Part shown: positions 1 to 6,854 of the stretch, piece after piece
Numbering within the stretch: the stretch's first letter is position 1
How the letters are laid out: every line of letters begins with the position of its first letter
NCBI GenBank assembly: GCA_028683685.1
Contig: JAQUHH010000045.1
Coordinates: forward strand, 1 to 12,029
Length of the DNA stretch: 12,029 nucleotides
Direction of reading: 5' to 3'
Source: Bacteroidales bacterium
GTDB taxonomy: Bacteria; Bacteroidota; Bacteroidia; Bacteroidales; WCHB1-69
The notes under the pieces: generated by a model
The model's input: only the letters and a program-made list of their open reading frames with translations
Database searches by the model: none
What the model was told of the DNA's origin: nothing
Program-made: the position numbers and the translations under genes

Positions 1-2127
1 ATGATGTTTATTGGTTTGCAACCATTCATTAAAACCGTTAACTAAGTTTGGCAAATCACTTAATCTTTTATCATTTCCTTTGCTATCTTTTTCCCTTTCA
101 AAAGTATGCTCATTTATAATAAAATCGGGCGACATAATAACAATTCTATCTTTTGTTTTTACAGTATATCCCACATTTTCAATTTCTTTTATATAAACTT
201 CGTAATCTTCATTTAGAATATGTTTTTCATTTGCTTTTGGTTTGTATGCAACAAAAACAGTAGTTGCTACACCAGTTTCACCAAATGTATTAGCTGGTAA
301 ATCAAATAATGCTACAATTCTCATCTTACTTATGAACCATTCTCTTACAGTTTGCCATTCAGCAATACTAGCAATAGAATTACTGAGAACAATTGCCATT
401 CTTCCACCTTCTTTTAATAATTTATAACTATTTTCAAGAAAAATAATACCTAAATCAATACTTTTAGGTTGTTCTTTTAAGTTCCATGTTTCATATAATT
501 CCATTGTCTTTTGAGGCACGTCCCATTTACCGTCTCTACCAGTTTGAAGGTCTCTTCCCTTTCCAAATGGTGGATTAGTTACGATTGTATCATATAACAA
601 GGGGCTTTTGTTTTCATCATTATAATTACTCCAGTCTTCTTTGTTATAATTATCAACGTTAAATTCTAAAGTATTGCGCTGCGTACTTAATGTCCCATCA
701 ACTAAAAGTTTGCAAGAAACACTGTCCATAATTTTGATATTAGCATTTCCATCTCCATTTAGAACTAAATTAAGTTCGGCAAGTTTTAAAATTTTATTAT
801 CCTTATCAAAAGCGAAAAATTTATCTGCTGTTGGCAATTTTTCTAATTCATCTTTAAAAATATGTCTAAAACCCATAGCTAAAAAATCACAAATACCAGA
901 ACATGGGTCGCAGATAGATTCATCTTTTTGAGGATTTACTATCTTAATAATTGATTCAACAATAGGGACTGGAGTAAAAAACTGTTTCTCTTTTGCTTTT
1001 TCAACGCTACTGCCAAAATTATTGAATATAATTTGATTAAAATTTGCATTTTGTGTTTCAAGAATAGTTTTCTTTTGAAAAACTCTAATCAAACCAATTA
1101 AAAACTTTTCATCATCACCATGCGAAGGAGTATAATTGTCACCTTTCTTTTCATACTTAAATGCGGGAGGATTAAATATGCTTTTATACTCATCTTTTGT
1201 TTTACTATATAACTCAACTAATCTAGTCCTAAAACCTTGTGTGCCATAATCGTTTTTAATTTCTTCAGGTTTAATATAGAATTCAAAGAATTTCTTTTTG
1301 CTTTTCTTAACTTCTTTCTCGTCAGCAACTTTTAACGTAAGAAATTCTACAATTAAATCTTGTACATTTCTAGAAAGATTTAATTTATCTTGCTGTCTGT
1401 TAATAAATTCCAAAAGGTCAGTAAAACTATCTTCATCTATTGGTTGATTAGTTGAGAAATTAAGTTTACTAACATCTTCTGTTGCTTTCAAATTCTCGAA
1501 AAATTGTTTAAAACTGGGTAAGTCTGTTAAACTATCACGATTTCCAAGATTTAATTTAGTGACGCCTTCCCCATCAATTGATTTTTCCGGATTATATCTT
1601 TTAATTGGATTAGTGCCTTCTTTTCTAAAAATGAGGATATCATTTTGATTGTCGAAATAAACACCATATACTTGTTCCCCAATGTAGCTATTCATTGCCT
1701 CTGCCATTTGTTTAGTTACGGCACTTTCTACTTTAGATGAATTTTCTTTTGCTTCCCAAACAATTAATATTTCCTTAGCTATCTCCTCTGGAAGAGATTT
1801 TGTTTTGTCCCATTTTTTATAATAAGTTTTCCAAGCATCAGTTTTAAATACAATAATATCAGGATTTAGTGATTTAGCTCCTTCACTTCCTTTTGGAATC
1901 GAAAACTCAACACAAATATTTTCAGCAGGATATTGTTTTGTTTCAACTAGACTCCATACCATTCTTGCTCTATAATATTCTTCAGAAAAACCACCTTTAG
2001 CGTTTTTTGTATTGGCAACTTTATTGGTGGAAAACACACCACAATTTTTGGAATACCATTCAGTGGTTATTTCATTAATTTCAGAATACTTTTTATCAAA
2101 TTCTTTAAATGCTTCTGTATATTTCAT
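1..2127 (-). CDS. Restriction-modification protein: PD-(D/E)XK nuclease-like domain fused to N6-adenine DNA methylase (partial, C-terminus outside window)
   Basis: The frame is open for 709 codons from ATG at 2127 to the left edge, so the C-terminus is missing. Residues about 45-160 resemble the HsdR-type N-terminal nuclease fold: NPD with D90, then WEAK with E125 and K127, then Q140. This gives a D-X34-E-X-K pattern. Residues about 375-620 form an HsdM/N6_Mtase-type domain, with SAM-binding motif I DPCSGICDFL (407-416), catalytic motif IV NPPF (518-521), and later GGRMAIVLS. The predicted role is to methylate adenine in a target site and, if the nuclease domain is active, to cut unmodified DNA. 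That would make it type IIG-like or BcgI-like rather than a plain HsdM. No target-recognition domain is visible; it may lie in the missing C-terminus or in a separate HsdS-like gene to the left. The start codon overlaps the upstream regulator's stop as ATGA, which suggests translational coupling. The methylase call is secure; active cleavage is inferred. Confidence 0.9.
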   Translation of the reverse strand, partial: MKYTEAFKEFDKKYSEINEITTEWYSKNCGVFSTNKVANTKNAKGGFSEEYYRARMVWSLVETKQYPAENICVEFSIPKGSEGAKSLNPDIIVFKTDAWKTYYKKWDKTKSLPEEIAKEILIVWEAKENSSKVESAVTKQMAEAMNSYIGEQVYGVYFDNQNDILIFRKEGTNPIKRYNPEKSIDGEGVTKLNLGNRDSLTDLPSFKQFFENLKATEDVSKLNFSTNQPIDEDSFTDLLEFINRQQDKLNLSRNVQDLIVEFLTLKVADEKEVKKSKKKFFEFYIKPEEIKNDYGTQGFRTRLVELYSKTKDEYKSIFNPPAFKYEKKGDNYTPSHGDDEKFLIGLIRVFQKKTILETQNANFNQIIFNNFGSSVEKAKEKQFFTPVPIVESIIKIVNPQKDESICDPCSGICDFLAMGFRHIFKDELEKLPTADKFFAFDKDNKILKLAELNLVLNGDGNANIKIMDSVSCKLLVDGTLSTQRNTLEFNVDNYNKEDWSNYNDENKSPLLYDTIVTNPPFGKGRDLQTGRDGKWDVPQKTMELYETWNLKEQPKSIDLGIIFLENSYKLLKEGGRMAIVLSNSIASIAEWQTVREWFISKMRIVALFDLPANTFGETGVATTVFVAYKPKANEKHILNEDYEVYIKEIENVGYTVKTKDRIVIMSPDFIINEHTFEREKDSKGNDKRLSDLPNLVNGFNEWLQTNKHH

Positions 2128-2438
2128 ATTTTCTTGTTATTACTCCTAGTTTTGTATTTAATTTTAGTTTCTGCTACCTGCATTGCCTGCAATGCAAGTT
2201 CTTCATCTTGGACTTCATAAACCAACTTGTCTGAAAGCCAAGCGATAATTACTTCATTCTTATTGTCTTGATAAAAGTTTGCCAGAGCTTTAACCTGTTC
2301 TTTCGTAGGCATACGTTTATCTTGTTCAATTTTACTCAAGATAGTTGGGTCAAGCGAAAGTTTCGCACCTACTTCTCGAAGAAGAAGCCTTTTATTTTCT
2401 CTTAATTCTCTTAAAATAATTCCTATCGTTTTCAACAT
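2124..2438 (-). CDS. Xre-family helix-turn-helix regulator of the restriction-modification module
   Basis: This 104-residue protein is almost entirely a small DNA-binding domain. Residues about 5-60 give a Cro/C1-type (HTH_3) fold. The helix-turn-helix spans roughly 20-44 (LREVGAKLSLDPTILSKIEQ), followed by the typical DKRMPT turn and a fourth helix. The tail is basic (KIKYKTRSNNKKI). Its stop codon overlaps the methylase start by 4 nt, so the two are probably one transcript. Small Xre proteins in this position often act as controller (C) proteins that time expression of restriction genes; that role is inferred here from position. A Bacteroidota-type promoter and an imperfect palindrome sit directly upstream, which fits autoregulation. 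The start at 2438 leaves a short leader without a strong Shine-Dalgarno, which is usual in this phylum. An antitoxin-like role is less likely because the partner is clearly a methylase. Confidence 0.88.
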   Translation of the reverse strand: MLKTIGIILRELRENKRLLLREVGAKLSLDPTILSKIEQDKRMPTKEQVKALANFYQDNKNEVIIAWLSDKLVYEVQDEELALQAMQVAETKIKYKTRSNNKKI

Positions 2439-2451
2439 GCTTTATTTTGAC

Positions 2452-2468
2452 TTGACAAATATTGGCAA
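2452..2468. promoter_or_regulatory. Candidate operator: imperfect palindrome at the R-M promoter
   Basis: The 17-nt sequence TTGACAAATATTGGCAA has two TTGnCAA-like arms around an AT-rich centre and nearly matches its own reverse complement. It overlaps the last bases of the -7 box and lies 14 nt upstream of the regulator's start codon. A dimeric Xre protein bound here would block transcription initiation. The function is inferred; only the symmetry and position are seen. Confidence 0.4.
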
Positions 2469-2497
2469 ATGTAATAAATTTATTTATTGAGAAACAA
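2466..2497 (-). promoter_or_regulatory. Candidate Bacteroidota promoter for the regulator/R-M operon
   Basis: On the minus strand, TACATTTG (2473-2466) matches the -7 consensus TAnnTTTG exactly. A TTG at 2497-2495 is a possible -33 element, 21 nt upstream of it. Transcription would begin near 2460, giving a leader of about 20 nt before the ATG at 2438. Found by eye; AT-rich sequence makes chance matches possible. Confidence 0.5.
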
Positions 2498-2859
2498 CTT
2501 TTTTAAAAAAAATATTAACAGCCTTAGTTTTTGTAGTTGAGGAGTGGGTGAGCTTGAGTGGGTTGGCAAAATGAAGGCTCTTTTGGCTTTGCGAAGCGTT
2601 GGCTTTTGTGTCGGGCAAAGACAAATGTGCCTGAATGTGCGGTGGGATTCCTTTTTCTTTGTCTTTATGCAGCAAAAATTCCTTTGTCATTCTGTCGTCT
2701 GTTTTGTCTTTTTACAATGAACGGTAACTCCTTTCTTTATTCTTTTATTTTGATTTTTATGATCTTTAAACATCAGTTTATCAATAGTTAAGAGAATGAT
2801 TCGTGTTGTTTCCATGAATAATATTATGACAAAAAGATGGTTTGTGGGATAGAAATCAA
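2498..2859. other. Divergent intergenic region with a G-rich patch, no credible gene
   Basis: This lies between the R-M promoter and miaB. From about 2530 to 2650 the plus strand is clearly richer in G than its surroundings. It contains GAGTGGGT twice (2542-2549 and 2556-2563), a GCTT/AAGC mini-hairpin (2586-2597), and an inverted pair AAAGACAAA (2617-2625) and TTTGTCTTT (2658-2666). TTTGTCTTT recurs at 2703-2711. Short open frames exist on both strands but have no recognisable domain or protein-like composition. It could be a remnant of an insertion, a small repeat element or an untranslated RNA; nothing here decides between them. Confidence 0.4.
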
Positions 2860-2867
2860 TATTTTTG
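2860..2867 (+). promoter_or_regulatory. Candidate -7 promoter element upstream of miaB
   Basis: TATTTTTG matches the Bacteroidota -7 consensus TAnnTTTG and lies 13 nt before the ATG at 2881. The only nearby -33 candidate is TTG at 2842-2844, 15 nt upstream, which is closer than usual. If this is the promoter, the leader would be only a few nucleotides long, and the upstream TTG start at 2842 would be part of the promoter rather than the message. Confidence 0.3.
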
Positions 2868-2880
2868 CAAAAAAACTAAG

Positions 2881-4209
2881 ATGAACTCAAAGAAAAAATT
2901 ACATATAGAGACCTATGGTTGTCAAATGAATTTTAGCGATAGCGAAATTGTGATGTCGGTTTTGGCGGACACATATGAATACACTTCCGATATAAAATCA
3001 GCAGATTTGATTTTGATTAATACTTGTTCTATTCGGGACAATGCAGAAGCACGAATTTGGAATCGGCTTAGGGAAGTTCGTTCTTTAAAAAAACGCAATA
3101 AATCTCTGAAAATAGGCATTATTGGCTGTATGGCGGAACGCTTGAAAGAAGAATGGCTCGAAAAAGAACCCAGCATTGATTTGGTGGTTGGTCCAGATGC
3201 GTATCGCGATTTGCCAAAACTTTTGCAAACCGTTGCCGATGGAGAGAATGCAATTAATACCATCCTTTCCGAAGAAGAAACCTATGCTGATATTTTACCT
3301 GTTCGTTATAATTCGAATGGAATTTCGGCTTTTATTTCTATAATGCGGGGTTGCCAAAATTTTTGTTCGTACTGTGTTGTTCCTTATACACGAGGCAAAG
3401 AGCGAAGCCGTGATCCAAAGTCAATTGTAAATGAAGCACAGCAACTATTTAATGACGGGTATCGCGAAATTACTTTGTTAGGACAAAATGTAAATTCTTT
3501 TTTGTGGAACGAAAACGAAGAGGAAGTTCATTTTTGGGATTTGATGGCAATGGTTGCCAAAATTAATCCATTGCTTAGAATTCGTTTTGCCACTTCGCAT
3601 CCCAAAGATTTATCCAACGAACTGATTCAAATCATTACTCGTTTTCCCAATATTTGTAAAAGTATTCATCTTCCAGTTCAGTCGGGAAGCAATAATATGC
3701 TTAAAAAAATGAATCGGAAATATACGCGCGAATGGTATTTGGATAGAATTGCCGAAATTAAAAAACAGATTCCCGATTGTTCTTTGTCCACCGATATTAT
3801 TGCTGGTTTCTGTGATGAAACAGAACAAGATCATCAAGATACTTTAAATATGATGAGAGAAGTAGGCTATGAAGCTGCTTTTATGTTTAAATATTCTACT
3901 CGTCCGGGAACTTTGGCACACACTAAATTTGAAGATAATGTGCCCGAAGATTTGAAAATAAAACGTTTGCAAGAGATTATCAATCTACAACAAGAGCTCT
4001 CTTTAATATCAAACAAAAAAGATCTTGGCAAAACGATGGAAGTGATGATTGAAGGTTTTTCTAAACGCTCGAAAGAACATCAATTTGGACGAAATTCTCA
4101 AAATAAAGTGACTGTTTTCCCAAAAACAAATCTAGAAAAAGGAACGTATGTTCAGGTTAAAATCACAGAATGTTCGGCCGCTACTTTAAAAGGATTTGTT
4201 GTAGAATAA
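2881..4209 (+). CDS. miaB: tRNA-2-methylthio-N6-dimethylallyladenosine synthase (MiaB)
   Basis: MiaB is a radical-SAM methylthiotransferase that converts i6A37 to ms2i6A37 in tRNAs reading UNN codons. The 442-residue protein has all three expected parts. The N-terminal UPF0004 domain has the three cysteines for the auxiliary 4Fe-4S cluster: C14 in YGCQMN, C49 in NTCS and C83 in GCMAER. The radical-SAM domain has C158-X3-C162-X2-C165 in GCQNFCSYC, followed by VVPYTRGKE. The last 60 or so residues are the tRNA-binding TRAM domain. I chose ATG 2881 because it begins just before the conserved KLHIETYGCQMN. A TTG at 2842 would add 13 residues, but it overlaps a candidate promoter element. The gene is divergent from the R-M module and convergent with the next gene, with only 4 nt between stop codons. 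No sign of damage. Confidence 0.96.
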   Translation: MNSKKKLHIETYGCQMNFSDSEIVMSVLADTYEYTSDIKSADLILINTCSIRDNAEARIWNRLREVRSLKKRNKSLKIGIIGCMAERLKEEWLEKEPSIDLVVGPDAYRDLPKLLQTVADGENAINTILSEEETYADILPVRYNSNGISAFISIMRGCQNFCSYCVVPYTRGKERSRDPKSIVNEAQQLFNDGYREITLLGQNVNSFLWNENEEEVHFWDLMAMVAKINPLLRIRFATSHPKDLSNELIQIITRFPNICKSIHLPVQSGSNNMLKKMNRKYTREWYLDRIAEIKKQIPDCSLSTDIIAGFCDETEQDHQDTLNMMREVGYEAAFMFKYSTRPGTLAHTKFEDNVPEDLKIKRLQEIINLQQELSLISNKKDLGKTMEVMIEGFSKRSKEHQFGRNSQNKVTVFPKTNLEKGTYVQVKITECSAATLKGFVVE

Positions 4210-4213
4210 TGTA

Positions 4214-6514
4214 TTATTGTACAATGATTTTTTTAACGATTTGTCCATTTAGAGTTTGTATTTTGAACAAATAAATTCCTTTTGGAAAATATTTCACATC
4301 TATTGTTTCATAATTTGAATTTTGAATCATAAAAGTTTGGCAGAATTTTGAATCAAGGTGAATGATTTCAATTTTTTGAATTTTTGATTCACTGTATATA
4401 TGAACAACATCCACCGCAGGATTGGGCGAAATAACAACTTTTTTATCCACCACTTCAATTTCTGTATTGTTTCTAACTTTTATCCAAATAGGATTTGAAA
4501 AACAATGATAAACATTATTTGTGGTTCGATAAACTTGAATATTATCAAATGTTTTTTGGCTTTCAAACTCTACTCGGACGTAGAAATGAGTATCCATATA
4601 ATTATCCGGACTTATTTGCAAATGGGTAATAATATTCAATAAATTGATGTTTTGCACGGGTGAATAATTATTTACCAGATATACAAATTCGGACGTTTCT
4701 GTGCCAATTATTAATTTTAAAAAGCTTGGATTTCCAAATTCAGCACTATTGTTATATTTGATTTTTAGTTGAGTATTAACAAATTCGGAAAAATTCATTT
4801 CAATATCATTTCCAGGAATTGCTAAAATTTGACCATTTAGAACAATTTCAGGAACCACAATTGGACCTGAGGACATCACTGTATTTCCTTTTTTTAAGGC
4901 ACTTAATACATTTTCACCCAAAACCCCCATTCCGTTTGGACAATAAACCAGAGTCGAAATTTTACCGATAGCATTGTCCGTAATATTGCCTGTAATACCA
5001 TTAAACATGTCTGTTGTTGAATAATTAAACGAACCATGGGAATCACTTCCTCCCAATAAAAATGATTTCCAATTTTGAATTTGAGGATTCGTGTTTTTTG
5101 CTTTTAATCCAAGTTTTAACATGGTTTTGTAAACATCCATATTTTGATTTAATCTATAAATATGACTTTCATATCTCGTGCTATCAAGTTCCGACATAGC
5201 ATTACCAGATGGGTTTTGAATATTAAATGGATCTTCAGTCAAATTGCTGCTTGTAAAAAGTGCATTCCATAAATTCCAAACCTGACCACCTATCAAATTT
5301 TCTTTAAATAGAAAAGCTGCATTTTGCGAGAGTACATCCGATGGAATGTTTAAATCATTACAAATCACCGTGCCCATACTTGGATGTAATTCATTATTTA
5401 TTGGAAAATCAGAATGTCCAAGATTCCAAATGCCACCTCCAATAGCCGATGCTAATTTATCGAACTCGGCAAAAGGATGAGCTGCATAACAAAAAGCTTG
5501 ATATTTTTTCAAGGAATCAAGCATCATTTCTGCGTTTATAGAAGTGGAAGAAGCATCGCCACCACCATCGCCAATATAAGGCAAAGAAAAGGGCAAATTT
5601 GGATTGGGATAACACAGAGCATGAACCACTTTGTTATCACTATTATTAATGCTCATTTCAATGCCTCGAATAAAGCAAAAGCTACTGTCTTCTGTATTTA
5701 GTGAATGAATCATATTTCCCAATCGCTCCCAGTTGTCAGCCATTGAATTTCCGTAATTGTCAAAATCGCAGCTGTGATCGGTTGCTGTAATCCATTGCAA
5801 TCCTGCATGATGTGCTGCCTTTTTTACTTGAGAAAGGGGAAGTCCATTTTCTGCCAAATTTTGAGTAAAAAAAGAGTGATAATGCGTATCACCTCGATAC
5901 CAATCACTTAACTTAGGATATTCGTAGTTTGAAGTAAAAACCCGTAAATAAAAATACTGATTTACCTCAAAATCTATTCCTAAGCTTATTTTGATGTCAA
6001 TTACTCCCGAGGAACCAAGATAAGAACTCCAAACATCAAAAGGTAAATTGAAATTAAAATAAAAATATCTTCCTTTCAGAGGCACATTGGGTACCGGAGG
6101 AATCCAAACATTCGTATCTGAAGTGAAAATTATTGTTCGATTGGCATTTTTGAGCGGCAAACTTTGATCAAACGACTGACTATTCCAAACATTATCCATT
6201 ATTGATTTTTCGGAAAACAAAGCTAGAAAAGCACTGTCAGAATAATGATTAAAAATGAGTTTTGTAAAATTGGCATCTGAACTATTCTTCATCTCAACGT
6301 CAATAAAAGCCAAATCTCCACTACATCCAAAACATTCGTTTTCATGAAAATAGAACGATATGGGCAAAGATGACATTTGAGAAACTTCTATTCGGTATGG
6401 TGCATCAGCAAAATATTCGCTGCCAACTGTATTGCTTTGTTTGTTTTGTGCAAAAAGCGAAGACAAAAATGTTGAATAAAAAATGCTAAAAAATAGCAGA
6501 AAAACCCTTTTCAT
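4214..6514 (-). CDS. Secreted PHP-domain metallohydrolase with C-terminal T9SS sorting domain
   Basis: From the preferred ATG at 6514 the protein has 766 residues and begins with a signal peptide (MKRVFLLFFSIFYSTFLSS, ending near AQ). The frame extends upstream to 6595, but that would bury the signal peptide behind 27 residues. Residues about 25-200 look like a beta-rich domain containing ECFGC. A PHP-type metal site follows with all expected ligands: GDTHYH (H211, H213), TDH (D246, H247), E286 in RGIEMS, H346 in AAHPF, and GSDSHG (D491, H493). About 145 residues separate H346 from D491. The last 70 or so residues, starting at SPNPAVD and ending in GIYLFKIQTLNGQIVKKIIVQ, are a type A T9SS sorting domain. 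It is therefore probably exported by Sec and T9SS and kept at the surface or released. PHP proteins hydrolyse phosphoesters and related bonds (CehA/McbA-like enzymes are relatives); the substrate here is unknown. Confidence 0.9.
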   Translation of the reverse strand: MKRVFLLFFSIFYSTFLSSLFAQNKQSNTVGSEYFADAPYRIEVSQMSSLPISFYFHENECFGCSGDLAFIDVEMKNSSDANFTKLIFNHYSDSAFLALFSEKSIMDNVWNSQSFDQSLPLKNANRTIIFTSDTNVWIPPVPNVPLKGRYFYFNFNLPFDVWSSYLGSSGVIDIKISLGIDFEVNQYFYLRVFTSNYEYPKLSDWYRGDTHYHSFFTQNLAENGLPLSQVKKAAHHAGLQWITATDHSCDFDNYGNSMADNWERLGNMIHSLNTEDSSFCFIRGIEMSINNSDNKVVHALCYPNPNLPFSLPYIGDGGGDASSTSINAEMMLDSLKKYQAFCYAAHPFAEFDKLASAIGGGIWNLGHSDFPINNELHPSMGTVICNDLNIPSDVLSQNAAFLFKENLIGGQVWNLWNALFTSSNLTEDPFNIQNPSGNAMSELDSTRYESHIYRLNQNMDVYKTMLKLGLKAKNTNPQIQNWKSFLLGGSDSHGSFNYSTTDMFNGITGNITDNAIGKISTLVYCPNGMGVLGENVLSALKKGNTVMSSGPIVVPEIVLNGQILAIPGNDIEMNFSEFVNTQLKIKYNNSAEFGNPSFLKLIIGTETSEFVYLVNNYSPVQNINLLNIITHLQISPDNYMDTHFYVRVEFESQKTFDNIQVYRTTNNVYHCFSNPIWIKVRNNTEIEVVDKKVVISPNPAVDVVHIYSESKIQKIEIIHLDSKFCQTFMIQNSNYETIDVKYFPKGIYLFKIQTLNGQIVKKIIVQ

Positions 6515-6535
6515 GAATTTAATGTTAAGAAAACC

Positions 6536-6543
6536 CAAAAATA
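6536..6543 (-). promoter_or_regulatory. Weak candidate -7 element for the PHP-domain gene
   Basis: On the minus strand, TATTTTTG (6543-6536) fits TAnnTTTG and lies 21 nt upstream of the ATG at 6514. No clear TTG -33 element is at the usual distance, so this is only a candidate. It supports starting the gene at 6514 rather than 6595, because the longer form would be translated through the promoter. Confidence 0.25.
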
Positions 6544-6756
6544 ACATTAATTTTTCAGATATTGTGCTAAATAGTTTAGTAAATTTGCAAATCAAGGTTT
6601 TTTTATTTGATTAAATCAATCAAAATCATAAGCAATGTTAATATGAAAAAAATGAATGTGGCAAATTTTTAATTAAACAAGACAAATTAAAAACATAATA
6701 CAATGGTAACAAACATGATGTGTCATTTTTTTTTGATAAAAAAAACCGAATTTCTT

Positions 6757-6784
6757 TTTGTAAAATAAATAAATATTATTTTTG
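6757..6784 (+). promoter_or_regulatory. Candidate promoter for the three-gene surface operon
   Basis: TTTG at 6757-6760 and TATTTTTG at 6777-6784 resemble the Bacteroidota -33 and -7 elements with a 16-nt gap, slightly short. The predicted leader would be about 60 nt, ending in a poly-A stretch before the ATG at 6855, which fits the A-rich translation initiation regions of this phylum. Found by eye in a very AT-rich region. Confidence 0.35.
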
Positions 6785-6854
6785 TATTTAATAAAAATAT
6801 TGTATGAAATTTCAGAACATTTTAAATAATGAACAATTATAAACAATAAAAAAA

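Larger units (their letters stand above)
6515..6854. other. AT-rich divergent intergenic region
   Basis: This region separates the PHP-domain gene from the three-gene surface operon. It is extremely AT-rich, with several long A and T runs. It holds candidate -7 elements for both directions and a short TTGAT/ATCAA inverted repeat (6607-6619) with a 3-nt loop, too weak to call a terminator. I see no open frame with protein-like content, no RNA gene and no riboswitch. Confidence 0.5.

Noticed and set aside
11..931. Plus-strand open frames at 11-196, 242-427 and 674-931
   Set aside because: All lie antisense to the methylase frame, which carries clear motifs across the same bases.
2484..2791. 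Short open frames on both strands (2484-2690 minus, 2558-2791 plus)
   Set aside because: They overlap each other, have no recognisable domain, and fall in the G-rich patch and R-M promoter. Their translations do not look like proteins.
2922..3837. Minus-strand open frames at 2922-3263 and 3610-3837
   Set aside because: They are antisense to miaB, whose conserved cysteines and domains cover these positions.
4205..4234. Possible bidirectional terminator between miaB and the PHP-domain gene
   Set aside because: AATAAT/ATTATT with a 2-nt loop and the palindrome ATTGTACAAT are pure AT or loopless and too weak. A T-run follows on the plus strand, but no GC-containing stem precedes it.
6515..6595. 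Upstream extension of the PHP-domain gene to 6595
   Set aside because: It adds 27 residues ahead of a clean signal peptide and reads through a candidate promoter element, so ATG 6514 is preferred.
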